DNA of 5,494 nucleotides from Planctomycetota bacterium. GTDB lineage: Bacteria; Planctomycetota; Planctomycetia; Pirellulales; Pirellulaceae. The notes below the pieces were generated by a model, which was not told the DNA's origin, did no database searches, and worked only from the letters and a program-made list of their open reading frames with translations. Each line of letters starts with the position of its first letter. The stretch's first letter is position 1. The stretch spans positions 1-5,494 of the forward strand of contig JAHWKS010000455.1 in NCBI GenBank assembly GCA_019347795.1, written 5' to 3'. A program made the translations under genes and the position numbers. Shown here in pieces: positions 1 through 5,494 of the stretch.

Positions 1-801
1 CTCTTGCCGGCGGTGTATCAAGGCACAACAATGCGGCCGGGCGAGGCGCCGATCCTCAACCTCCGCCCGCAGCGCGAGATTTCGCCCCAGCAGCAGCGGG
101 CGACGCTCGACCTGGTCCAGTCGCTCAATCGCCGTCACCTCCAGGCGCGGCAGGACGATGAGCTATCCGCCCGCATCAACGCCTACGAGCTGGCGTTCCG
201 CATGCAGGCGGCGGCGCCGGAGATCGTGGACGTTCGCAGCGAATCGCAGGAGACGCTTTCGCTCTACGGCGTCGATGAGCCGGAAACGCGGGAGTTCGGC
301 GTGCGGTGCCTGCTGGCCCGGCGGATGGCGGAGCGGGGCGTCCGCTTCGTCCAGGTCTACTCGGGCGACACGAACGGCTGGGACGCCCACAACGACGTGC
401 TGCAAAACCATTCCGAGTATTGCCGTCGCACCGACAAACCCGTGGCCGGACTGCTCAAGGACCTGCGGCGCCGGGGGCTGCTCGACGACACGCTCGTGAT
501 CTGGGGAGGCGAGTTCGGCCGGATGCCGATGAGCGAGCAAGGCAAGGGACGCGATCACAACCCGTGGGGCTACACCGTCTGGCTGGCCGGCGCGGGGGTG
601 AAGCCGGGCTTCGCCTACGGGGCCACCGACGCCATCGGCCTGCGGGCGGCCGAGAACCCTGTCTCGATTCGCAATTTCCACGCCACGCTCTTGCACCTGT
701 TGGGCCTCGATCACGAGCGCCTGAGCGTCTTCCACAACGGCCTCGACGAACGCCTCACCGGCCCCAGCGAGGCGCACATCGTCCACGACATCCTGGCATG
801 A
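1..801 (+). CDS. DUF1501 domain protein, C-terminal part (5' end outside window)
   Basis: This is the C-terminal 266 codons of a DUF1501 protein (Pfam PF07394), a family abundant in Planctomycetes and related in fold to alkaline phosphatases and sulfatases. The reading frame is open from the first base, so the gene begins upstream; full members are about 420-480 residues, so roughly the last 55-60% is visible. Family-typical blocks, numbered within the fragment, are GWDAH (126-130), WGGEFGR (168-174), RDHNPWG (184-190) and HATLLHLLG (227-235). The Asp and His residues in these blocks are probable metal ligands by analogy with the superfamily; that is inference. Full-length members usually carry a Tat signal and are exported, but the N-terminus is not visible here. 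The usual upstream partner is a PSD1/PSCyt cytochrome-like gene, which would lie outside the window. The stop TGA (799-801) overlaps a small ORF, and the lactonase gene follows 46 bases later. The natural substrate is unknown. Confidence 0.93.
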   Translation, partial: LLPAVYQGTTMRPGEAPILNLRPQREISPQQQRATLDLVQSLNRRHLQARQDDELSARINAYELAFRMQAAAPEIVDVRSESQETLSLYGVDEPETREFGVRCLLARRMAERGVRFVQVYSGDTNGWDAHNDVLQNHSEYCRRTDKPVAGLLKDLRRRGLLDDTLVIWGGEFGRMPMSEQGKGRDHNPWGYTVWLAGAGVKPGFAYGATDAIGLRAAENPVSIRNFHATLLHLLGLDHERLSVFHNGLDERLTGPSEAHIVHDILA

Positions 802-803
802 AT

Positions 804-816
804 CCGCCCAAGGCGG
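804..816 (+). other. Small GC hairpin after the DUF1501 stop
   Basis: CCGCC (804-808) can pair with GGCGG (812-816) across a CAA loop, five G-C pairs just after the DUF1501 stop codon. It is followed by CAATTTC, which is too short and mixed for a convincing intrinsic terminator. It might weaken transcription or protect the mRNA end between the two genes, or be fortuitous in GC-rich DNA. Confidence 0.25.
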
Positions 817-833
817 CAATTTCACCCTCGCTT

Positions 834-839
834 GAAAGG
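834..839 (+). promoter_or_regulatory. Ribosome binding site of the lactonase gene
   Basis: GAAAGG lies eight bases before the ATG at 848. It supports this ATG as the start, and the encoded N-terminus then reads as an export signal. Confidence 0.6.
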
Positions 840-847
840 TCCCTCGG

Positions 848-2059
848 ATGACCGGTTGCATCGAGTTACGGAGTTTTATCGGCGCCTTATCGCTCTTTCT
901 CATTGCGGCGTTCGCTTCCGCCGCAGTTTGTCAGGACGGCGAAATCAAAGACGGCCGGCTCACACACGTGGAATCGATCGCCAGGGAGGATCTGGCGGCG
1001 ATCAATCATGTGAATCTCAGCGACGACGGAAAGTTCATTTACACCACGAGTTGGGAAGCCAAGGCCGTCAACGTCTTCCGCCGCGATGAAAAAACCGGCC
1101 GCGCGAATCATGTCCAAACGCTCGCCAGCGATCGGGACCTGGACGGGGTGACGTCGTTTTGTCTCAGCCCCGATGGACGTCTGGGAGCGGCCTCGGCGTT
1201 CCGATCGCAGACGGTCACGCTCTTCTCCCGCGACGCCGAGTCGGGACGGCTCAAACTGCTCGACTCGGCCCGAGACTCCGAACGCGGCGTGAAGGGGCTG
1301 GTGTGGGCGATCGACCTGACTTTTTCGACCGACGGGAAGTTCATCTACGCGCTCGACCCCAAAGGATCGGGCGTGACGAATCCCCTCCAGCAAGGCAACC
1401 TGGGCGGCGTCACGGCGTTTGAGGTTCGCGAGAACGACCGGCTGCGGTGGCTGGAAAACAACGCAGGCGAGGACGATTGCTTCAACGGCGCCCGCGGCAT
1501 CGCGGCCCATCCCCGGGGAAAGTGGCTGTACGTCGCGTCCTCGAATGCGGCCTGCGTCGTGGCGGCTGAGCGCGACGCCAAGACCGGCAAGTTACGCGTG
1601 CTTCAGGTCGTCAAGGACGATCAGGGCGAGGTGAGCGGTCTGGATGGAGCGATGACGCCGCTGGTCAGCCCCGACGGAAAGTTCCTCTATGTCAACTCCG
1701 GCCGCTTTCACGGCGATAGCGGCGTGATCGCGTTCCGCATCGGCGACGACGGTAAGCTGGCGTTCCTCGAAGAGCACCTTGGGGCGACCGGCCAGGTGAA
1801 GAACTATGTCGGAGGCAATACGTTGGCTCTCGCCCCCGACGGCCGCAACCTCTACGCGGCCGCAACTCGCAGCGGCACGCTGGCGTGTTTCTCCCGCGAC
1901 CCCGAAACGGGGAAGCTGACGTATCAGGAGACGATCGCGGATGACGCGGGTCGCGGCGAACTCGGCGGCGCCGCGGGCGTGGCCGTCAGCCCCGACGGCC
2001 GCTTCGCCTACGTTACCGCCGAATACGACAACGCCCTTTCGGTGTACGAGCGTAAGTAA
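848..2059 (+). CDS. Exported lactonase-family seven-bladed beta-propeller protein
   Basis: The 403-residue product matches the lactonase/6-phosphogluconolactonase-like propeller family (Pfam PF10282). Seven repeats share the blade pattern SPDGKFLY, a variable turn, a V-x-V-F strand, then TGKL. They are centred near residues 58, 107, 160, 221, 274, 329 and 381. The last blade lacks its outer strand, which GRLTHVESI (36-44) probably supplies by the usual ring closure. Residues 9-26 are a hydrophobic signal-peptide core with a plausible cleavage after ASA (23-25), so the mature protein is probably periplasmic or secreted. That argues against the cytosolic pentose-phosphate role of E. coli Pgl despite the fold. 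Start choice rests on GAAAGG at 834-839. It follows DUF1501 by 46 bases and precedes the LRR gene by 26, so the three are probably cotranscribed. The substrate is unknown; a non-enzymatic binding propeller is the main alternative. Confidence 0.9.
   Translation: MTGCIELRSFIGALSLFLIAAFASAAVCQDGEIKDGRLTHVESIAREDLAAINHVNLSDDGKFIYTTSWEAKAVNVFRRDEKTGRANHVQTLASDRDLDGVTSFCLSPDGRLGAASAFRSQTVTLFSRDAESGRLKLLDSARDSERGVKGLVWAIDLTFSTDGKFIYALDPKGSGVTNPLQQGNLGGVTAFEVRENDRLRWLENNAGEDDCFNGARGIAAHPRGKWLYVASSNAACVVAAERDAKTGKLRVLQVVKDDQGEVSGLDGAMTPLVSPDGKFLYVNSGRFHGDSGVIAFRIGDDGKLAFLEEHLGATGQVKNYVGGNTLALAPDGRNLYAAATRSGTLACFSRDPETGKLTYQETIADDAGRGELGGAAGVAVSPDGRFAYVTAEYDNALSVYERK
1010..2056 (+). repeat. Seven beta-propeller blade repeats within the lactonase gene
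   Basis: Seven degenerate protein repeats of about 49-61 residues are visible, each with an S/A/H-P-D/R-G-K/R core followed by a strand. Nucleotide similarity survives in places, for example GTCAGCCCCGACGG in both blade 5 and blade 7. Blades 3 and 4 are furthest apart (61 residues) because blade 3 carries a longer loop with GSGVTNPLQQGNLGG. Confidence 0.85.
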
Positions 2060-2085
2060 GCTCGCCGCGCAGATGGACATCGCTC

Positions 2086-3291
2086 ATGACGGAAACGCTT
2101 GCCGCGCCGCCCGCCCGTCGTCGCCGCCTACAGTTCAGTTTGGGAATGCTGCTCGTGGCGATGACCGTCGCCTCGGTGCTGCTGGGAACCGTGGGCGCTC
2201 GGGCCGTCCGCGCCCGGCGCCAACACGCGGCCGTGAGTGCGCTCAAGCAACTCGGCGCCACGATCCAATACGCGGAAGCGGAGGCCTCGCTTCTTTCCCG
2301 CGGACTCCAAAAGATCCTTGGCGAATCGTCCTTCGACTTCGGCCGCGTGGAGGCGGTGGCCGCGGGCGACGCAAAGCTGAGCGACGCCGACCTTGCTCAT
2401 CTCGCGGCGCTGCCGGATGTGAAGATTCTCATGCTCCGCGGCACAGCGATTACGGACGAGGGTCTCGCGGCGCTGGCCGGACTGCGCGAAGTGCAACTGG
2501 TGGATCTGGCCGCGACCGACGTGTCCGATCTGCGATTTCTCCGGCACATGAAGCAGCTCAAGGGGCTCAATCTTCCCGACACTCGCGTGCAGGACCTGAC
2601 GCCGCTGGCCGACTTGCCCGAATTGCGAAGTTTGAACCTCAATCACACGCCGGTCGATGACGACTCGCTGGCGGCGCTGGCCGGCCTGTCGCAGTTGACC
2701 GGCCTGCAGTTGGTGTATACCGGCGTCACCGACCGCGGACTGCAGCATTTGGCCGGCATGCCGGAGTTGGAAATGCTCTCCCTCACGGGTTGCCGAACCG
2801 ACGGGAGCGGTTTCGAGCAACTGAGTTGTTGGCGACGGCTTCGCGTCCTCGACTTGGCCGACACCGGCTTTCAGGGACCGAGTTTACGGCACGTCGCCAA
2901 GGCCCGCGACCTCGCGTCGCTGGACCTCAGCGACACGCCGATCGCTGATGAAGACCTGGCCCACCTCCAGCCTCTAAGCAAGCTGCGAACGCTCTCGCTG
3001 GAGGGGACCGCCATCACAGACGAGGCACTTCGATATCTCGCGCCGCTGGAGAATCTCGTGGAGCTGGGGTTGGAGGCGACGGACCTGACCGGTCCAGGCT
3101 TGGTGCATCTTCAGCCGCTCACGAAACTCGAGCGACTGAATCTGTACAACGTGCCCGTGACCGACGAGGGCCTGGCGCGCCTAATGCGAATTTCGTCGCT
3201 CCGCGAATTGACGTTATGGGGCCATGCGGCCGGCGACGGGGCGATTGCCCGGCTGCGAGCGGCGAACCCGCAGCTACGCATCGACTACTGA
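2086..3291 (+). CDS. Membrane-anchored leucine-rich-repeat protein
   Basis: The 401-residue product has a basic N-terminus (RRRR, 11-14), a hydrophobic segment (about 18-38) fitting one membrane helix, a linker (39-87), and 13 leucine-rich repeats filling residues 88-396. Most repeats are 24 residues of the form LxxLxLxxTxITDxGLxxLxxLxx, the ribonuclease-inhibitor/GALA-like class common in planctomycete proteins. The N-terminal QFSLGMLLVAMTVASVLLG and the linker with AVSALKQLGATIQY resemble a layout I recall from many planctomycete LRR proteins. LRR domains bind other proteins; no partner is evident and no catalytic domain is present. There is no good Shine-Dalgarno before ATG 2086, so expression may rely on coupling to the lactonase gene, whose stop is 26 bases upstream. 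The ATG at 2073 is in another frame. Topology is unclear because basic residues flank both sides of the helix. Link to the neighbours is inferred from spacing only. Confidence 0.88.
   Translation: MTETLAAPPARRRRLQFSLGMLLVAMTVASVLLGTVGARAVRARRQHAAVSALKQLGATIQYAEAEASLLSRGLQKILGESSFDFGRVEAVAAGDAKLSDADLAHLAALPDVKILMLRGTAITDEGLAALAGLREVQLVDLAATDVSDLRFLRHMKQLKGLNLPDTRVQDLTPLADLPELRSLNLNHTPVDDDSLAALAGLSQLTGLQLVYTGVTDRGLQHLAGMPELEMLSLTGCRTDGSGFEQLSCWRRLRVLDLADTGFQGPSLRHVAKARDLASLDLSDTPIADEDLAHLQPLSKLRTLSLEGTAITDEALRYLAPLENLVELGLEATDLTGPGLVHLQPLTKLERLNLYNVPVTDEGLARLMRISSLRELTLWGHAAGDGAIARLRAANPQLRIDY
2347..3273 (+). repeat. Thirteen tandem leucine-rich repeats
   Basis: Repeats begin at residues 88, 112, 136, 158, 180, 204, 228, 252, 276, 300, 324, 348 and 372. 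The period is 24 residues (72 bases) except for repeats 3 and 4, which are 22 residues and read like the SDS22/internalin class (for example DLTPLADLPE). Repeat 7 (LTGCRTDGSGFEQLSCWRR) departs most from the consensus. The last is a capping repeat of 25. Confidence 0.88.
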
Positions 3292-3301
3292 CGCCCCTAT
3301 T

Positions 3302-3322
3302 GCGCCTCGCGGCGGACGGCGC
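3302..3322. terminator. Possible weak hairpin between convergent genes
   Basis: GCGCC (3302-3306) can pair with GGCGC (3318-3322) over an 11-base loop in the 31-base spacer between two convergent stop codons. A bidirectional terminator would be expected here, but the stem is short and there is no T-tract on either side. Treat it as a candidate only. Confidence 0.2.
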
Positions 3323-4684
3323 TTAGATCGTCGCCAGGCGGCCGGTGGAGTCGCCGAATTCGTCGACGTGGACGCCCATCTCGTCCAGCATGCGGACGTA
3401 GAGGTTCGTCATCGGCGTGTCTTCGCCGAGGTTCACGTGCCGGCCCGGGGTGAGGGCGCCGCCGCCGTGGCCGGCCACGATCACCGGCAGGTCATCGTGC
3501 TGGTGGCGGTCCGGATCCGAGAGGCCGCTGGCGTACACGATCATCGAATTCTCCAAGAGCGACCGGCCGTCGGTGTCCTGCACACTCCGCATTCGCTCCA
3601 GGAAGTAGGCGAACTGCTCGACATAGAAGCGGTCGATCTTGGCGATCTTCTCGAGCTTCTCCTTCTCGCGCTTGTGGTGCGACAGCTCATGGTGCCCCTC
3701 GGGCACGCCGATGTCCTTGAAGTTGCGGTTGCTGCCGTCATGCGCCAAGAGGAAGCTGGCGATGCGGGTCGAATCGGTCTGGAACGCCAGCAACAGCATG
3801 TCGTACATCAGGCGGATGTGCTCCCGATAATCGTCGGGAATGCCGTCCGGCGCGGGGACGCCGGGATCGGGCGCCTCGCCGAACTTCTCCGCCTGCTCGA
3901 TCCGCCGCTCGATCTCCCGCACGCCGGTGAGGTACTCATCGAGCTTCTGCTGGTCGCTCCGTCCCAGCCGGCCGTGGAGCCGCTGGGCGTCGTCGCGGAC
4001 GAAATCGAGAATCGACCGCTGCTGCGATTGACGCTTCTGGAACTCCGCCTTGCGCTCTTCCTTGCTGCCGCTGCCGAAGAGACGCTCAAACACCAGCCGC
4101 GGATTCTGCTCGGGCGCCAGGGGAGTCGTCTCCGACCGCCAGGCCAGGTTGAACTGGTACGCGCAGGAGTAGCCCGAGTCGCACGAGCCGCTCTTCCGCA
4201 CGCCGTCGCATGACAGCTCCAGCGAGGGGAACCGCGTCCAGCCCCCGACGTGCTGCGCCGCCATTTGATCGACCGAAATCCCCAGGCGGATATCGCTTCC
4301 GGCAGTCTTCTTGGGACGCGCGCCGGTGAGGATCGTGGCGTTGGCGCGGGCGTGATCGCCGGCGCCGTCGGGACCGGCCCAGCCGTTCTTGTGCTCAAAG
4401 CCGCTGAAGACCTGGAAGTCCTTCTTGTAACCGGCGAGCGGCTGCATCGTCTCGCTCAGGCCGAATTCCGTCCCTTCTCCCTGCGGGCGCCACTTATCGA
4501 CGTTCACGCCGTTGGGGAAGTAGAGGAACGCCATTCGCAGCGGCGCGCCCGACGCGGTCGTCGCCGGCGCGGGGGCCGCGGCGAGCACGCGCTTCGGCGC
4601 GAGTGAGATGAAGCTCGGCAGCGCGATGCAGGCGCCCGCGCCCTGCAGGAAGTGTCGTCGGTTCAGTCGGCGATTCAAGGACAT
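3323..4684 (-). CDS. DUF1552 (HXXSHH) family protein, Tat-exported
   Basis: The 453-residue product belongs to DUF1552 (Pfam PF07586, HXXSHH), first described from Rhodopirellula baltica and without proven activity. The naming motif is present as HELSHH (332-337). Other family-like blocks are GDHARANATILTGARP (109-124), HDGSNRNF (315-322) and HDDLPVIVAGHGGG (396-409). Three cysteines cluster at 159, 168 and 174. The N-terminus has a twin-arginine signal, NRRHFLQG (8-15), a hydrophobic stretch, and a likely cleavage near VLAA (33-36), so the folded protein is probably exported by Tat. The start at 4684 is chosen because AAGGAG lies six bases upstream and puts the twin arginines near the N-terminus; the in-frame ATG at 4744 would add 20 residues ahead of them. 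It lies 70 bases after the PSD4/PSCyt3/PSD2 gene, its usual partner, and is probably cotranscribed with it. The histidine-rich motifs suggest a metal site by inference. Confidence 0.93.
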   Translation of the reverse strand: MSLNRRLNRRHFLQGAGACIALPSFISLAPKRVLAAAPAPATTASGAPLRMAFLYFPNGVNVDKWRPQGEGTEFGLSETMQPLAGYKKDFQVFSGFEHKNGWAGPDGAGDHARANATILTGARPKKTAGSDIRLGISVDQMAAQHVGGWTRFPSLELSCDGVRKSGSCDSGYSCAYQFNLAWRSETTPLAPEQNPRLVFERLFGSGSKEERKAEFQKRQSQQRSILDFVRDDAQRLHGRLGRSDQQKLDEYLTGVREIERRIEQAEKFGEAPDPGVPAPDGIPDDYREHIRLMYDMLLLAFQTDSTRIASFLLAHDGSNRNFKDIGVPEGHHELSHHKREKEKLEKIAKIDRFYVEQFAYFLERMRSVQDTDGRSLLENSMIVYASGLSDPDRHQHDDLPVIVAGHGGGALTPGRHVNLGEDTPMTNLYVRMLDEMGVHVDEFGDSTGRLATI

Positions 4685-4690
4685 AATCGG

Positions 4691-4696
4691 CTCCTT
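4691..4696 (-). promoter_or_regulatory. Ribosome binding site that fixes the DUF1552 start
   Basis: On the minus strand this reads AAGGAG, six bases before the ATG at 4684. It is the strongest Shine-Dalgarno I see in the window and decides against the upstream in-frame ATG at 4744. Confidence 0.75.
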
Positions 4697-4754
4697 GCTT
4701 CTTGCGTTGTTCGGTTTCAAGGTTGCGTGCAAATCCGCTGCCAAAGGCGGCGTC

Positions 4755-5494
4755 TCAGGCGCCGTCCCCGCGCCGCATCTGGAACGGGGCGCTCTCCACG
4801 ATCCCGTAAATCAGCGTTCGCATCCGGCCGCCGTCGCTCTCCAAGTTATCGACGATCTTGTCGATCGTCGGCGAATCATAATATTGGACGCCGCGTCCTA
4901 TCGCATACGTTAGCAGTTTTTCGGTCAAACAGCGATAGAAATCCCCCCGGCGCCCGGTGGCGATCACGCGGGCCAGATCGCGAGTGTCTTGAAACTCTTC
5001 GCCGGTAACCAGCTCGCCGGCCGTCTCGATCGGCTTGCCGCGATCCTCCTCTCGCCACATGCCCAAGGCGTTGAACTCCTCCAGCGCCAGGCCCAGCGGG
5101 TCCATCCGGGCATGGCACGACGCGCACAGCGGCTGCTCCCGATGGATCGCCATCGCTTCCCGCATTGTGAGATTGCTGCGGCGTCCGCGAGTTTCCTCAA
5201 GCGCGGGAACGTCGGGCGGGGCAGGAGGCGCAGGCGTGCCGAGGAAGTTCTCCAGCACGAACAGGCCGCGCTTCACCGGCGACGTGCGAGTTGGATTCGA
5301 AGTGACCACCAGAAAGCTGCCGTGCGTGAACACGCCGCCGCGGCGGGAGTCCTCCGGAAGGTCCACCTTCCGCATCTCGCGCCCCTCCACGCCGTCGATC
5401 TCATACAAGTCCGCCAGCGGCTCATTGAGAAAGGTGTAGTCGGCGATCAGCAGGTCCAGCGCGCTGCCGTTCTCTTCGATGAGGTGCGCGAAGA
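4755..5494 (-). CDS. PSD4-PSCyt3-PSD2 (DUF1592/DUF1588/DUF1585) cytochrome-like protein, C-terminal part
   Basis: The frame is open to the window edge, giving the last 245 residues (numbered from 5492) of a large planctomycete cytochrome-type protein; full members are usually well over 600 residues. In order: the end of a PSD4/DUF1592 region (IADYTFLNEPLADLY, 16-30), PSCyt3/DUF1588 (about 50-145, from RRGGVFTHGSFL), and a C-terminal PSD2/DUF1585 region (about 160-240, ending ESAPFQM). A covalent-haem motif CASCH at 123-127 is followed by ARMDPLGLALEEFNALG, the block typical of PSCyt3. Haem attachment requires export, so the protein is probably periplasmic or membrane-associated; its signal peptide lies outside the window. 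The gene precedes DUF1552 by 70 bases in the same direction, the standard pairing. A role in electron transfer is inferred from the haem motif; substrate and partners are unknown. A TTG codon at 5408 lies inside the conserved PSD4 region and is not the start. Confidence 0.93.
   Translation of the reverse strand, partial: FAHLIEENGSALDLLIADYTFLNEPLADLYEIDGVEGREMRKVDLPEDSRRGGVFTHGSFLVVTSNPTRTSPVKRGLFVLENFLGTPAPPAPPDVPALEETRGRRSNLTMREAMAIHREQPLCASCHARMDPLGLALEEFNALGMWREEDRGKPIETAGELVTGEEFQDTRDLARVIATGRRGDFYRCLTEKLLTYAIGRGVQYYDSPTIDKIVDNLESDGGRMRTLIYGIVESAPFQMRRGDGA
5112..5126 (-). other. CxxCH haem-c attachment motif
   Basis: Codons for C-A-S-C-H run from 5126 down to 5112. The two cysteines would bind haem covalently and the histidine would be the proximal ligand. 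A methionine three residues after the CxxCH (HARM) is too close to be assumed the distal ligand, which cannot be assigned from sequence alone. Confidence 0.85.

Larger units (their letters stand above)
798..851 (+). other. 17-codon ORF joined to both neighbours by ATGA overlaps
   Basis: An ATG at 798 opens a 17-codon frame encoding MNPPKAAISPSLERSLG that stops at TGA 849-851. Its start overlaps the DUF1501 stop as ATGA (798-801), and its stop overlaps the lactonase start as ATGA (848-851). No clear Shine-Dalgarno precedes it, so translation would depend on re-initiation by ribosomes finishing DUF1501. It could be a coupling ORF that carries ribosomes across the gap, a leader peptide, or chance. 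The peptide has no recognisable domain. The lactonase gene has its own GAAAGG at 834-839, so coupling is not strictly needed. Confidence 0.3.

Noticed and set aside
163..903. 246-codon minus-strand open frame opposite DUF1501 and the lactonase start
   Set aside because: It lies antisense to conserved DUF1501 sequence, with no recognisable domain and low-complexity composition.
926..937. Possible lipoprotein box (AAVC) after the lactonase signal peptide
   Set aside because: The residue before Cys28 is Val and there is no Leu/Ile/Val at -3, so the lipobox pattern is not met; ordinary signal peptidase I cleavage fits better.
1941..2660. 239-codon plus-strand frame spanning the lactonase/LRR junction
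   Set aside because: It is Arg/Pro/Ala-rich shadow sequence overlapping two well-supported genes in another frame.
2128..2820. Minus-strand 230-codon frame with a repetitive Gln/Arg/His look
   Set aside because: Its repetitiveness simply mirrors the LRR repeats on the other strand.
3224..4213. Long 329-codon plus-strand open frame antisense to the DUF1552 gene
   Set aside because: It overlaps a strongly recognisable family in full and its composition (runs of R, V, L, A) is that of a shadow frame in GC-rich coding DNA; no domain is recognisable.
4740..4772. Short GC-rich inverted repeats around the PSD2 gene stop codon
   Set aside because: The stems are only about 4 bp, have no T-tract, and the downstream DUF1552 gene is probably in the same operon, so a terminator is not supported.
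4755..5408. Gene start at the TTG codon at 5408
   Set aside because: Conserved PSD4-type sequence continues in frame beyond it to the window edge, so the gene is partial and starts outside the window.

Overview
The window is high-GC DNA with tightly packed genes. Every recognisable protein family in it is typical of Planctomycetes: DUF1501, DUF1552 (HXXSHH), the PSD4/PSCyt3/PSD2 'planctomycete cytochrome' modules, a secreted lactonase-type propeller, and a membrane-anchored leucine-rich-repeat protein. I infer a chromosomal segment of a planctomycete, probably of the Pirellula/Rhodopirellula type. The genus-level guess is weak. I see no tRNA, rRNA, CRISPR array, transposase or phage gene.

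Layout: three genes run left to right. They are the C-terminal part of a DUF1501 protein (1-801, cut by the window start), an exported seven-bladed lactonase-like beta-propeller (848-2059), and an LRR protein with an N-terminal membrane segment (2086-3291). Gaps of 46 and 26 bases suggest one transcription unit. A 31-base spacer separates them from two genes on the opposite strand: a Tat-exported DUF1552 protein (3323-4684) and, upstream of it by 70 bases, the C-terminal part of a PSD4-PSCyt3-PSD2 protein with a CxxCH haem-binding motif (4755-5494, cut by the window end). No gene-free stretch exceeds 70 bases.

How the genes may work together: DUF1552 proteins are usually encoded next to PSD/PSCyt cytochrome-like proteins, and DUF1501 proteins next to their PSD1/PSCyt relatives. 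This window therefore holds a complete pairing on the minus strand and half of a probable second pairing on the plus strand, with a secreted lactonase and an LRR protein between them. Four of the five products carry, or by family should carry, an export signal, and the fifth has a membrane anchor. The locus therefore appears to act at or outside the cytoplasmic membrane. The biochemical role of these families is not established, so no pathway is asserted.

The most unusual detail is a 17-codon ORF between the DUF1501 and lactonase genes that overlaps both by an ATGA junction (798-851). It encloses a small GC-rich hairpin.
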